The notes under the pieces are model-generated. The model searched no databases, was not told the origin of the DNA, and saw nothing but the letters and a program-made list of their open reading frames with translations. From Histomonas meleagridis (taxonomy: Eukaryota; Parabasalia; Tritrichomonadida; Dientamoebidae), in assembly GCA_020186115.1 (NCBI GenBank), contig WSYJ01000183.1, positions 103,648 to 167,647 on the forward strand: DNA of 64,000 nt, in the 5' to 3' direction. Shown here piece after piece: positions 9,228 to 18,269 of the stretch. The translations under genes were made by a program, and so were the position numbers. How positions within the stretch are numbered: position 1 is the first letter of the stretch; every line of letters begins with the position of its first letter.

Positions 9228-12200
9228 TTATTTTGAGTTTAATGTCCTCAAGAAGTCCATATTTGATTTTATATTACTTTCGCTTTTTTGTTCTCTTTTT
9301 CTTTTCACTTTTTCATCACTGATAAATTGCAATGTCAATGGAATTGGTGCGTAATCTCCTTCAGTTAAGTTAATTCTCGGCGACACTCTATTAATAATTT
9401 TCCGATGTAATTCGATACCCAATGAAGAAAATGTTCGAACCCATTTTTCGATTTTATTTGGGAATTTCAATTCTTCTTCTTCTTTCAACTTATTAATCAT
9501 ATCGAATTGACTTGCGAATGGCTGAACTTTTAACACATTTAATTGTTGATCTAATAAATTTGGTAATGTTCCCAAATCCATACAATTGGTAAACATCGCA
9601 TTAATTTCATTTTTATTATTAAATTTCGATAATTTAGTAATTATCGGACGAATTATTTCGCTCCATTTCGGGTTATTCTTTATTAATGAGATATCAATGA
9701 TTGGATCGACGATTGTAACAATTTCTTTTATGAAATATAATGCTTCATTCATTGTAGTGATCATTTTCTTTGCAGAGTTAAATATAATTAAAATCGCTTG
9801 AATATTAATATCCAAATCTAAACTATTACTAAATTCCGAATTATATAAATTCTTTTGATTATTTATGAAATTCTTTTGTTTAGCATTATAACTAATTCGT
9901 GTATTATATCCAATTCGTTTATAAGTATCAAACTTATGAACAATTATTCGTGATATTGTAAAAATTCGTTGTTTAAGTTGTTTAGAACCATTTTTTATCA
10001 TTAATGAATAATGCCCTAAAACTCTATTTAAGACTTCATTATTAGTTCGAGATACCATTCGAAAGTCTTTCATATCAGAGTTATTATTATTATGGATCAA
10101 AACACTTTTAATGAATTGTAAATCTTCTGTTTGAATGTTACTATTACCTAAAAAACTTTCAAATGTTTTCTTTGCTTTAGAATCAACTTCTAATTTACTT
10201 AAACATGTACGAAATGCTTTAATAAAATATTTCAATGCGTTTTCTTTAGTTATATAATTATCTAAACATAATTTATATAATGGTAACATCTTAGAAAAAT
10301 ATGTATCTGTTAAAACGGCGAAATCAAAAAATGAAATTATATAATCGAAACATAACATTTCATTATTAACAAAATGTCGAATAAATAATTTAAAAGTAGA
10401 ATTAATATATTCGAAAATTGGTTCACGTGAATTTTTTTCATTTTTTAAAAAATATGATGTACTTCGATAAATACCTTTTAATAAATCAGTAATTATCGAA
10501 TTATCAATTATGTATTGTAAATTGTTTAATATGTTAATAGATATTAATGAATATTTTAAGTTCTTACATCCAATAACCCAACGCATTGCTTCAAACGCCC
10601 AATTATTTATAGGGAACTCATTAAATATTGTTTTTTTACTCATTTCTAATAACTTCGTTTGTAGTTTTAACACAATAATTTTCAAATTTTTTGTTGTGTT
10701 ATTAATTTGTATATATGGAATTTTTAATATTTTTGTGATAGTTTTATATAAATTTTCGGTGGAATTCGAATTAAATATTAATGAAAAATGTATTAATAAT
10801 GGTAAATATTTTAACATAAATGTTTTATTATGTTTTAATGATTTCGTAATAATAGTAACCATCCAAAACTCTTTCTCAAAATTCATTCCATTTTGATATA
10901 CTATAAAAGCATAAAAAGAAAATTGAAATCGTTGAATTAATCGATTTGATATTTCCTCAGGATATTTCGACAAAAGTCTCGAAAATATCATTAACTTTAA
11001 TTCAGGATCATTCGAATTCGACACGAAAATAGGAATAATTTCGGAATCTTTAGATATCTCAAATAATATATTCCACAATTCTAAAATATAATCAAAATCT
11101 TTACGATGATTACCAGTTAAATTTAATAATGATGTTAAAAACTCATGTCTTGTTAATCTTTTCTCAGTGGTAATAAAAGTAGGTATACAACCTGCTTGAT
11201 TCGGTAACATTCTAAATAGTTTAATCCATGGTGATATTATATCGACCATTGATTTATAAGAACCTTTAAATTTAGGATTATTTACTATTTGTAACCATGC
11301 AGCTACAATTTGTTCTGCAACACGTTCACCAAAATTCGTAATTATAGTTAAGACAATATCTTCCGAATTTAATAATTTTTGTTTAATTTCTTCAAATTCA
11401 TTTGTTTTTAAATATGTGCTTAAATATATTAATGAGAATTGTTGTAAATATTGCCGTGAATTTATAGTTCCTTTTAATAAATGATATAAACCTACTAAAA
11501 ATAAAGAACCATTATATTTAAGGAGAAATTGTGACTTAGATTTTAATGATTCTGTTGTTTCATTTTCATATGTAGGTAATATCGAATAAATGGTATCAAA
11601 GAAAAATTCGGTATATTGATTATTCATTAAAAAACAAGACTCAATAAATATTTCTAAAAAAAACAAATGATGTTTTAAAAAAGGTGTTAAAACATGATAA
11701 CCAAAAGTTTCAGCTTTAGCTAAAGTTTTTACAATATTATTTGTAGACATTAAATTAAAATTATTACTTTTAAATATTGTCATTGTAGACACAAAATTTA
11801 ATAAAGCAAATGCAGCATAACGTTGAACTCTATTTAAGAATTTATTACATTTAAATTGTAATATTTGAATTAAGAACATAAAAATATTATATTTATTTGA
11901 TTCATTCGCTATGAAATCAGGAACATATTCAAACATTATAGTTATTGAATATAAGTAATATAGAAGATATTTTTTAACTTTTGATGATAAACAAATTTGT
12001 TTATTTTTATATATATTTTTTATTCCTTTATTATTTAATGTTATATCATCAATAAAACTTTTTTTAATTTTATTAAAACAAATTGATAATATATTTACAA
12101 GTGGTTCATAAAAATCTTTTTTAGATATTGTATTACTATCATAATAACATAAATAATAATATACAACAGATAATATTTTATTCGTTACATCTTTTTTATT

Positions 12201-14735
12201 ATTTGGTTTCTCAAATGAATGTTTTAATGTTTCCGAAAGATTTGGTGCTGAATTAGAATATGATAAATGTCCAACACCTTTAATAATAATTGATGATAAT
12301 ATATTTAATATATGTGGAATTAAATTCGAATTCGCATGTTGAATTGCTTTAAATATTAATGATTTATTATTTTCATAATTAAATAATAATATCGAAATAA
12401 CATTTAATATATTATAAACATAAATTTCCAAATATTTCTCTGTGGAAAATTTTGTTGTTAAATATAAATCTTGATTTTCATCATTATTATCAATCCTTAA
12501 TGTAGATAATAATAATACTAAAAATCCAATTAAAAAATGATTTTCAATTGGTTTAATAGTTTTCGATAAATTATTAATCTCTTTTAATAATGGTGTATAA
12601 TTAATAGATATTAAAAGTTTCCCTAATTCTGAGATATAATAAAGCCATGGAATTTGATAACGTGATGATAATGCATCCATAAAATGTAATATAATATCAT
12701 TCGGTTCAGTAAACCAATGATGTTTTGGAATTCGATTTAATGTAATATTATGTGTAACATTAGATTCAATAGTAGGAATATGTGTTTCAAAATATCCATA
12801 AAATCCTCCATTTTGTAATAATTTATTAACTTTTATTAATAATTGATACCCTAAAATTCTTAACATCGGATTTTCTGAGGTTAATCCCAAAAGTGCCACC
12901 AATTCTATTTTATTTTTAATTTTTAAAGATATATCTTGATTAAAATCATCGATAGTTTCACATAATAAAGATAAACAGACAAATATTACTGGGCTTTTTT
13001 GATAAAAAGTAATCATTTGTAATAAGCATTCTAAAATTTGATTTCTATGATCAGAACTTTTTAAGTTTTGATAACAAATTTGATAAGCAGGTTTTGAAAT
13101 GGAAGAATCGGTTATTGCCGATAGCAAAATAATCTTTTGAATCCACTTATTTGAATGGCGCAACTGATATTTCAATAGATATGGCAAAATTTTTGTGATT
13201 TTCATTGATTGTATTGATCTTTTAGTAGTTGTCGAACTAATTTGAAAGTATGGACCAGGTTTTAACTTCCAAATATTAGAAAATAAATTACCAACTATGT
13301 CAGTAGCAGTTTGAATTGTTTCATAATAAGGTTGGAAATCTTCATTTGATATTCCATAATTAGACATTAATTTAGTTACTTCAAGGATTTTATATTCGAT
13401 ATTTTCGGAAATTTGATTAAAAAATAAGTCTTTGATTTCATTAGATAAATTATAATTATGTATCATAGGAACTATGGATAACATAACTAAAAATCGATCA
13501 AATGAATCATCTTCTAATGAAAAATTTAAAAATTGATTACAAACTTTTTCGAAAAATTGATGAAAATCAGTTAGTGCTAAATGTACTAAAATGTCTCTAA
13601 TTATATTTGGACATGTACCAAAATATTTTGAATGATAAAAATATTTCATAAATAGATCAATAGAATAAAATTCATTGTTTAAACGTAAGTAATCATATTC
13701 ATTAGGACGATTTGTAGGTGTCCATGACCAAAAGACCATCTCTGGAGTTAATTCGAAATTACACATTCCATAAAGAAAGATTTTTGCGGCAATATACATT
13801 TCATTTTCAGAATGTGTAGCTAATGGAAAAATATGTTCTTCACAGAATTTGTTTATAATGTCTTTATCAGTATTAGTTTTGACTAATAAAAAGACTTTAA
13901 GTTCTAATGCTCCTGGATATAATACGTTGCTTTCTTGAATTGAATCAGAGAGCGATTGAAAATAATTCAAATTTTTGGGGTCCCCCGGATATGTCATGAT
14001 TATAGTTGAAATAGATGAAAGTATTGATAATGTTAAATTACGGCGTTTACTATTAGAACGTTTTGTTAACGAAATAATTAAATCAAGAATGTCATCAATT
14101 TGATTACTATTTGAATCTAACCGGAGATATTTTAATAAAACAAAAAATGAATCAGCTCTGTTAATAACATAATTTGAAATCTTTTGGTAAATGTCACTGA
14201 TGTAATTCTTTGAAATTAAAGAAAATATAACAGACCATTGATTTAATATTTTTTGACCAAGTTTTGTTGTAATTGTAGAAAATTGAAATGTGCATAAATC
14301 TATCCCACAATCAATTAAGGGATTTGGATTAAATTCTTTTGATTCTGTGGAAATAATCGTGCAAATTAAATCACTAATTAAAAGAATTTCAAAACATTGA
14401 TCAAGTTCTTGATAATATTTAATAAGAGGCTTTAATTCTTGTGGCAGGTCTAATTTATTAAATAAACGATATTTACCATATCTTATTGCTAATAACATTT
14501 TTGAAATAAATAATAAAACATTAGAAACATCATACAAAGCAGTCTTAGATAATGTCGTGATAAAAGATGAATATTGTGGAAGTTCCCTAAAATAATTACT
14601 GAAAAATTGGATTAATAATTGGATATTTGATGAATTCTCTGCTGCTTGCCATTTAGAAAGTTCTTGATTAATTATCTTATCAAGATATTCAACTAACTTT
14701 CCCATTACAAAATGAAATATATATGGTTTAGACAT
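9228..14735 (-). CDS. 1,835-aa helical-repeat protein of unknown function
   Basis: One uninterrupted frame from ATG 14733-14735 (MSKPYIFHFVMGK...) to a triple stop (TAATAATAA). The protein is rich in Leu, Ile, Asn, Ser and Lys, with hydrophobic helices throughout and no transmembrane run long enough to be convincing. This fits a HEAT/ARM-type scaffold. A basic patch (KVKRKREQK) lies about 25 residues before the C-terminus and could be a nuclear signal. The size and all-helical look recall cell-morphogenesis (Furry/MOR2-like) or other giant scaffold proteins, but I cannot point to a diagnostic motif, so no family is assigned. It is divergent from the 14-3-3 gene with only 62 bp between the two ATGs. 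That gap has no TCAYTW initiator but does have GGGTGCCT. Confidence 0.85.
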   Translation of the reverse strand: MSKPYIFHFVMGKLVEYLDKIINQELSKWQAAENSSNIQLLIQFFSNYFRELPQYSSFITTLSKTALYDVSNVLLFISKMLLAIRYGKYRLFNKLDLPQELKPLIKYYQELDQCFEILLISDLICTIISTESKEFNPNPLIDCGIDLCTFQFSTITTKLGQKILNQWSVIFSLISKNYISDIYQKISNYVINRADSFFVLLKYLRLDSNSNQIDDILDLIISLTKRSNSKRRNLTLSILSSISTIIMTYPGDPKNLNYFQSLSDSIQESNVLYPGALELKVFLLVKTNTDKDIINKFCEEHIFPLATHSENEMYIAAKIFLYGMCNFELTPEMVFWSWTPTNRPNEYDYLRLNNEFYSIDLFMKYFYHSKYFGTCPNIIRDILVHLALTDFHQFFEKVCNQFLNFSLEDDSFDRFLVMLSIVPMIHNYNLSNEIKDLFFNQISENIEYKILEVTKLMSNYGISNEDFQPYYETIQTATDIVGNLFSNIWKLKPGPYFQISSTTTKRSIQSMKITKILPYLLKYQLRHSNKWIQKIILLSAITDSSISKPAYQICYQNLKSSDHRNQILECLLQMITFYQKSPVIFVCLSLLCETIDDFNQDISLKIKNKIELVALLGLTSENPMLRILGYQLLIKVNKLLQNGGFYGYFETHIPTIESNVTHNITLNRIPKHHWFTEPNDIILHFMDALSSRYQIPWLYYISELGKLLISINYTPLLKEINNLSKTIKPIENHFLIGFLVLLLSTLRIDNNDENQDLYLTTKFSTEKYLEIYVYNILNVISILLFNYENNKSLIFKAIQHANSNLIPHILNILSSIIIKGVGHLSYSNSAPNLSETLKHSFEKPNNKKDVTNKILSVVYYYLCYYDSNTISKKDFYEPLVNILSICFNKIKKSFIDDITLNNKGIKNIYKNKQICLSSKVKKYLLYYLYSITIMFEYVPDFIANESNKYNIFMFLIQILQFKCNKFLNRVQRYAAFALLNFVSTMTIFKSNNFNLMSTNNIVKTLAKAETFGYHVLTPFLKHHLFFLEIFIESCFLMNNQYTEFFFDTIYSILPTYENETTESLKSKSQFLLKYNGSLFLVGLYHLLKGTINSRQYLQQFSLIYLSTYLKTNEFEEIKQKLLNSEDIVLTIITNFGERVAEQIVAAWLQIVNNPKFKGSYKSMVDIISPWIKLFRMLPNQAGCIPTFITTEKRLTRHEFLTSLLNLTGNHRKDFDYILELWNILFEISKDSEIIPIFVSNSNDPELKLMIFSRLLSKYPEEISNRLIQRFQFSFYAFIVYQNGMNFEKEFWMVTIITKSLKHNKTFMLKYLPLLIHFSLIFNSNSTENLYKTITKILKIPYIQINNTTKNLKIIVLKLQTKLLEMSKKTIFNEFPINNWAFEAMRWVIGCKNLKYSLISINILNNLQYIIDNSIITDLLKGIYRSTSYFLKNEKNSREPIFEYINSTFKLFIRHFVNNEMLCFDYIISFFDFAVLTDTYFSKMLPLYKLCLDNYITKENALKYFIKAFRTCLSKLEVDSKAKKTFESFLGNSNIQTEDLQFIKSVLIHNNNNSDMKDFRMVSRTNNEVLNRVLGHYSLMIKNGSKQLKQRIFTISRIIVHKFDTYKRIGYNTRISYNAKQKNFINNQKNLYNSEFSNSLDLDINIQAILIIFNSAKKMITTMNEALYFIKEIVTIVDPIIDISLIKNNPKWSEIIRPIITKLSKFNNKNEINAMFTNCMDLGTLPNLLDQQLNVLKVQPFASQFDMINKLKEEEELKFPNKIEKWVRTFSSLGIELHRKIINRVSPRINLTEGDYAPIPLTLQFISDEKVKRKREQKSESNIKSNMDFLRTLNSK
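14482..14523 (+). repeat. 42-bp direct repeat, copy 2 (inside the large gene)
   Basis: This is the coding copy of the segment also found at 9069-9110. On the minus strand it encodes part of the N-terminal region, about residues 71-84. Confidence 0.8.
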
Positions 14736-14771
14736 TTTTTAAGTAGTAGAAGAATTAACGCTAACATTTTG

Positions 14772-14779
14772 GGGTGCCT
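14772..14779. promoter_or_regulatory. GGGYRCCC-type motif (GGGTGCCT) in a 62-bp divergent promoter
   Basis: A G/C block within very AT-rich intergenic DNA, 37 bp from the ATG of the 1,835-aa gene and 19 bp from the ATG of the 14-3-3 gene. Similar blocks lie upstream of three other promoter regions in the window. Confidence 0.45.
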
Positions 14780-14797
14780 TATTTTTAAAAAACAAAA

Positions 14798-15496
14798 ATG
14801 GAAACAAATAAAGAATTTAATTTAAAATTAATAAAAATACTCATAAATTATGGGCGTATTTCAAGTGCAATTGGTGTTTTTCACGAAGTTATTCAATTAA
14901 ATCCTAAACTTAATGAAAAAGAAAGATCATTATTAATTAATACATATAAAAATTTGTTCAACAAAAAAAGAAAAGCAATGAATATTTTAGAAACAGAAAT
15001 GAAAAATAAGTCTGAAAAAGATAATGAAAAAAATGAAATAATTAAAGCATGTCATGAAATAATATTAAATGAAATGAAAAACATTTATTATGAAATAATT
15101 AAAATAATTGATGAAAAATTATTACCTAGTGCTGAAAATTTAGAAGCTAAAATAATATATTTAAAAATGAAAGCAGATTTTTCTCGTTATGTATGTGAAT
15201 ATATTGAAGAAAAAGATAAAAAATTATTTATAGAAAAGGCAGAATTATTTTATAATGAATCCATATCATTAACAAAAAATGTTTTTCCTAAAAATAGTTC
15301 AATTGTTTTGGGATTGATTTTAAATTATTCTGTTTTTATGTATGAGATTCAAAATAATAAAAATGAAGCAATTTCGTTATTGCAAAATACAGTTAATGAA
15401 TGTTTAAAATCTATAAATGATATTGAAGATATTGATTCAAATACTAGGACTTTGTTGCAAATGATATTTGATAATATAACCATTTGGAGTACTTAA
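14798..15496 (+). CDS. divergent 14-3-3 protein
   Basis: This 232-aa protein has the nine-helix 14-3-3 pattern. Recognisable parts are LNEKERSLLINTYKN (helix 3), YLKMKADFSRY (helix 5) and LGLILNYSVFMYEI (helix 7), ending with LQMIFDNITIWST. The phosphopeptide-binding residues are kept: the lysine of TYKN, an arginine in KKRK (R56 position), and the Arg-Tyr pair in FSRYVCEY. 14-3-3 proteins are dimeric cytosolic adaptors that bind phosphoserine/threonine motifs. It is unusually divergent: the highly conserved RR-SWR stretch of helix 3 is replaced by KRKAMN, and the acidic C-terminal tail is missing. It may be a lineage-specific paralogue. It shares a very short promoter region with the 1,835-aa gene. 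Confidence 0.9.
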   Translation: METNKEFNLKLIKILINYGRISSAIGVFHEVIQLNPKLNEKERSLLINTYKNLFNKKRKAMNILETEMKNKSEKDNEKNEIIKACHEIILNEMKNIYYEIIKIIDEKLLPSAENLEAKIIYLKMKADFSRYVCEYIEEKDKKLFIEKAELFYNESISLTKNVFPKNSSIVLGLILNYSVFMYEIQNNKNEAISLLQNTVNECLKSINDIEDIDSNTRTLLQMIFDNITIWST

Positions 15497-15637
15497 TATC
15501 TTATGTAAAAAACATAAATTTCTAATTTTAGTTATGTTTAGACCATTTAAATCCTTTATCAATATATAGTTTAATTCTTTGTTAGTTATGCACGAATCTT
15601 GAATAATTTTGGAAGAAAAAAATAATTGTTTAAAATT

Positions 15638-15644
15638 AAAAAAA
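15638..15644 (-). terminator. Pol III terminator of tRNA-Asp
   Basis: A run of seven T residues on the minus strand starts two bases after the tRNA 3' end. Confidence 0.8.
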
Positions 15645-15645
15645 C

Positions 15646-15716
15646 TCGCTGACCGGGAATCGAACCCGGATCACAGGAACGACAATCCTACATGATAACC
15701 ATTACACTATCAGCGA
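15646..15716 (-). tRNA. tRNA-Asp (anticodon GTC)
   Basis: The 71-nt minus-strand sequence folds as a full cloverleaf. Acceptor arms TCGCTGA and TCAGCGA pair perfectly. The D-arm has the GGTTA loop, the anticodon loop reads TTGTCGT, and the T-arm is CCGGG-TTCGATT-CCCGG. Anticodon GTC gives aspartate. The T-arm carries the internal B-box promoter (GGTTCGATTCC). There is no intron and no encoded CCA. A T-run terminator follows directly. Confidence 0.96.
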
Positions 15717-15944
15717 ACTTGAGAACTAAACTCAAAGATAATATTTGTTAATTACTTTAATGAAATGTTTTTTATGTTATAATTTTAATTTTGAAAGTTG
15801 GTTATGTTTATTTCAAATTTTTTTTTCCCACAGTGTTTTTTTCATATGACATCTTGTTTAATATAAATAATGAATTGAGATTAATAGATTAGGATGAAAT
15901 TTTTGACGAAGTGCATATATTTGATATTTTTATTTCAATCTCTT

Positions 15945-16535
15945 TTATTGAATAGTACAACAACAATCTTCTTGTCTATAATTATTATGGTAATAATTAT
16001 TGTTGTAGTTATTTGGCGTGTTGTATGCTATCCGAGGATTGTTTCTTTGGAGGTATTCAATCATTTGTTGTATTTCACGAAGTGGACCATAATAATAACT
16101 TGCCATCCAGTTAATAGTGAACGCCATTATTTTTAGACTCTTGACTTGTTTTCCAGCAATAACAAATGTTCTGGAAACAGCAACAGAAACATTTGTATTC
16201 GTAATTTCATAGAATTTATTTGTTGAGTTTCCACACAGTTCTGGGGCTTGAATCATGACACCATTTTCAACGAAGATTTTTGGATCTAAAATTAAAGCAA
16301 GACTTAGAACTGCTCGAATATCTTCTGCATTTAGTCGATCATAATTTCTATAGTCGTGAAGCCTATAAGGTATACCAAAGCTAATAAGATTCTCACAACA
16401 ATCGAGGTAATACATCAATTTCCCAATACAATCATTTGGTACTTGAGTTGAATACCCAGTTGTTTTGACAGATATTTGATTACCAGTTGCAATGCCAATG
16501 GGTTCATTTCTTACGAGGCTCGTTCGAAGTGCCAT
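15945..16535 (-). CDS. unrecognised protein with a C-terminal CaaX-like box
   Basis: The ATG at 16535 begins MALRTSLVRNEPIG; the two codons upstream extend the frame only from a TTG, so they are left out. The protein has 196 residues. It is mostly soluble, with an Asn/Tyr-rich low-complexity stretch near the end (NNYNNNYYHNNY), and finishes DCCCTIQ. The last four residues, CTIQ, fit a CaaX prenylation box (X = Gln favours farnesyl) and the preceding cysteines could be acylated, so membrane anchoring is plausible. The segment NAEDIRAVLSLALILDPKIF looks like a compact helical domain. I do not recognise the family. The stop reads TAAA. Confidence 0.75.
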   Translation of the reverse strand: MALRTSLVRNEPIGIATGNQISVKTTGYSTQVPNDCIGKLMYYLDCCENLISFGIPYRLHDYRNYDRLNAEDIRAVLSLALILDPKIFVENGVMIQAPELCGNSTNKFYEITNTNVSVAVSRTFVIAGKQVKSLKIMAFTINWMASYYYGPLREIQQMIEYLQRNNPRIAYNTPNNYNNNYYHNNYRQEDCCCTIQ

Positions 16536-16873
16536 TTTCAAATACGAATTTGAAAAATTTTAGTGTTTGAGAGAGTGATATCACAAACAAAGGAAAAATT
16601 GATTGAAAAATTGTACTGAAATGAGGTGATTTGAATAAAAAATCTGTCGGTTATAACCACCAGACGAATTTTAACCCCAACTGCTTGTGTAAAAACGGTT
16701 TATTATTCAATTAAAATTGCATGCAGCTGTTCAATTCGGTCGGTTCCCAGGCTCCAACAAGCTTAATTTTTTCTTTGAGTTATGTCAAATTGAATGCAAT
16801 TACACTTAAAACTTGAGGCTTCACAAAAACATATGACTGTTGGCTTTTTCCGAGGTGAAAAAACTTGTCTCTG

Positions 16874-16887
16874 ATGGGTATACCCAT
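16874..16887. promoter_or_regulatory. 14-bp perfect palindrome ATGGGTATACCCAT
   Basis: Perfect dyad symmetry in an AT-rich promoter region, 60 bp upstream of ATG 16947. This is what a dimeric DNA-binding protein would need. It may be a spaced variant of the GGGYRCCC motif. Confidence 0.4.
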
Positions 16888-16926
16888 TTATTAATCGGCA
16901 CAACTTTCCCCCACCAGACGAATTTT

Positions 16927-16933
16927 AACGGTC
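16927..16933 (-). promoter_or_regulatory. GACCGTTA motif upstream of the lipid-kinase-like gene
   Basis: The plus strand reads TTTTAACGGTCTTC, the reverse complement of the GACCGTTWA motif, 14-20 bp before the ATG. It begins within the second copy of the 19-bp direct repeat. Confidence 0.45.
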
Positions 16934-16946
16934 TTCGTCCAGCCTT

Positions 16947-17651
16947 ATGCAAACCACAGATTTCAACACCAATTTTATTGGCCTTTATAAATCATTTGCA
17001 CTCCTAGCTGAAATCCTCGTTACAGCATTTTTTGTTGCTCGTTTTACTACTGTTTCATCTGAAGTAATTCGAAAATTTATCCACATTGGTGTATCAAATT
17101 GGTGGTTTATTCTAGATAAATATTTTACTGGATTTTGGTTTTCAATTCTTGGTCCGTGCTTATTTATTATATTAAATTCAGCAGCTACTTTCTTAGGCTG
17201 GACAAAATTTTTTAAAATGAATGAAAGAAAAAGGAATTATGGCCTTATATATTTCCCATGTACTCTATTAATTTTAATTATTTTATATTATCAAAATGTT
17301 ATTCCAAAATATGTTATTGGAATTTCAACATTAATAATGGGATATGGGGATGGCCTTGCTGCTGTAATTGGTAAAAAATTTGGGAGAAAAGTCATAAACC
17401 CAAATATTAACAAAAAAACATATGTTGGTTCATTCACAATGTTTATTTTTTCTCTTTTCATCCTTTACTTGTTTTCATGTTACTACAATCTTGAATGGTT
17501 TCAATCGTTACACAAGTGCGGTGTGATGATGCTGATTTCGTTTTTAGCAACATTCATTGAGTTTATCACTCCTTATGGTTTAGATAACCTAACTGTTCCG
17601 CTATGTGTTGCTTTTATGTTATGTGTTACCGAAAAGATCTTGGCAAATTAA
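16947..17651 (+). CDS. dolichol/phytol/diacylglycerol kinase-like membrane enzyme
   Basis: This 234-aa polytopic membrane protein has the landmarks of the CTP-dependent polyprenol/phytol/diacylglycerol kinase superfamily (SEC59/DGK1-like). It has an early RKFIHIGVSNWW motif, then MGYGDGLAAVIGKKFGR followed by KKTYVGS, and near the end a FIEFITPYGLDNLTVPL motif. About six hydrophobic helices alternate with these motifs. Such enzymes phosphorylate a membrane lipid alcohol, usually in the endoplasmic reticulum. The exact substrate cannot be told from sequence. The length is at the small end, closer to DGK1 or bacterial forms than to full-length dolichol kinase. The stop reads TAAA. Confidence 0.8.
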   Translation: MQTTDFNTNFIGLYKSFALLAEILVTAFFVARFTTVSSEVIRKFIHIGVSNWWFILDKYFTGFWFSILGPCLFIILNSAATFLGWTKFFKMNERKRNYGLIYFPCTLLILIILYYQNVIPKYVIGISTLIMGYGDGLAAVIGKKFGRKVINPNINKKTYVGSFTMFIFSLFILYLFSCYYNLEWFQSLHKCGVMMLISFLATFIEFITPYGLDNLTVPLCVAFMLCVTEKILAN

Positions 17652-18011
17652 ATATTATATTGTAAAAATTCTATCCCGACTTTTTCATTTTTTGAAATTG
17701 TGCTGACTTTAAAAACGAATAACAGATATATGGTAAAAAAATTTTATTATGTATTTATATTTCAATATTATTCAAACGTGTGCCTGATATGTATGTGTCT
17801 TTACAATCTAAAAATTAAAATTATTTTTATGTGGAAAGAATTTTGTAAAAAATCCAAACACAGAAATTTCAAGCATTCATATTTTCAAATGAACATTATA
17901 TTCTTAAATAAAACCATGATCATGACCATTTAAACCATTTGTACAGAAAGTTATGTTGATGAATTGCATATTTTCAATCATTTTATGTTATTACAAAAAT
18001 TATTTGACTTA
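17652..18011. other. intergenic region, no gene seen
   Basis: AT-rich DNA downstream of the membrane-kinase gene. Short open frames are present but lack coding character and have no recognisable product. Confidence 0.5.
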
Positions 18012-18144
18012 GGGTTGGCAATGAAAGGAATTTGGACTCAAAATGGAGGGGGAAAAAGAATAGGTGGACCGTTAAAAATACGTTATCCCCACTTATGCTT
18101 TTTCCCCCTCCATTTTGAGTCCAAATTCCTTTCATTGCCAACCC
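18012..18144. repeat. 133-bp near-perfect palindrome (foldback element)
   Basis: The arms 18012-18058 and 18098-18144 are perfect 47-bp reverse complements, running from GGGTTGGCAATGAAAGG to GGAGGGGGAAAAAG. After one mismatch the pairing continues for eight more base pairs (one a G-U), giving arms of about 56 bp around a 21-nt loop at 18068-18088. The loop contains ACCGTT. No clear target-site duplication or terminal motif is seen, so it cannot be assigned to a transposon family. If transcribed it would form a long hairpin. It lies 125 bp upstream of the PABP ATG. Confidence 0.9.
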
Positions 18145-18239
18145 GAGTGAAATAAACAATTAAGATAAAAAGGTATAATTTATAAATCAGAGCACTGCAG
18201 TGCCAAAATAGATTGAAGCATCGCTGAAAATTCAATTAA

Positions 18240-18246
18240 AACGGTT
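18240..18246 (-). promoter_or_regulatory. AACGGT motif just upstream of PABP
   Basis: AAAACGGTTTTTC lies 24-30 bp before the ATG at 18270. It shares the ACCGTT core of the recurring intergenic motif but has A instead of G before it. Confidence 0.4.
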
Positions 18247-18269
18247 TTTCATGGCTTGCCTTAATTTAT

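Larger units (their letters stand above)
16536..16946. other. divergent promoter region with repeats and a 14-bp palindrome
   Basis: Between two divergent genes. It holds two copies of CCACCAGACGAATTTTAAC (16657-16675 and 16911-16929), the perfect palindrome ATGGGTATACCCAT (16874-16887), and two ACCGTT/AACGGT sites (16694-16699 and 16927-16932). The second of these overlaps the end of the second direct repeat, about 15 bp before ATG 16947. A locally more G/C-rich patch lies at 16720-16770. No TCAYTW initiator is obvious for either gene. Confidence 0.6.

Noticed and set aside
13976-13990. GGGGTCCCCC as another GGGYRCCC site
   Set aside because: It lies inside the coding region of the 1,835-aa gene and lacks the central YR step.
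15894-16136. 80-codon hydrophobic plus-strand frame
   Set aside because: It lies over the Asn/Tyr-rich end of the minus-strand CaaX protein, whose frame has better coding character.
16720-16770. Possible second tRNA around TTCAATTCGGTCGG
   Set aside because: No cloverleaf or B-box can be formed; only a locally G/C-richer patch.
17700-18155. Frames of 77 and 63 codons upstream of PABP
   Set aside because: One has random AT-rich composition; the other is translation of the foldback element.
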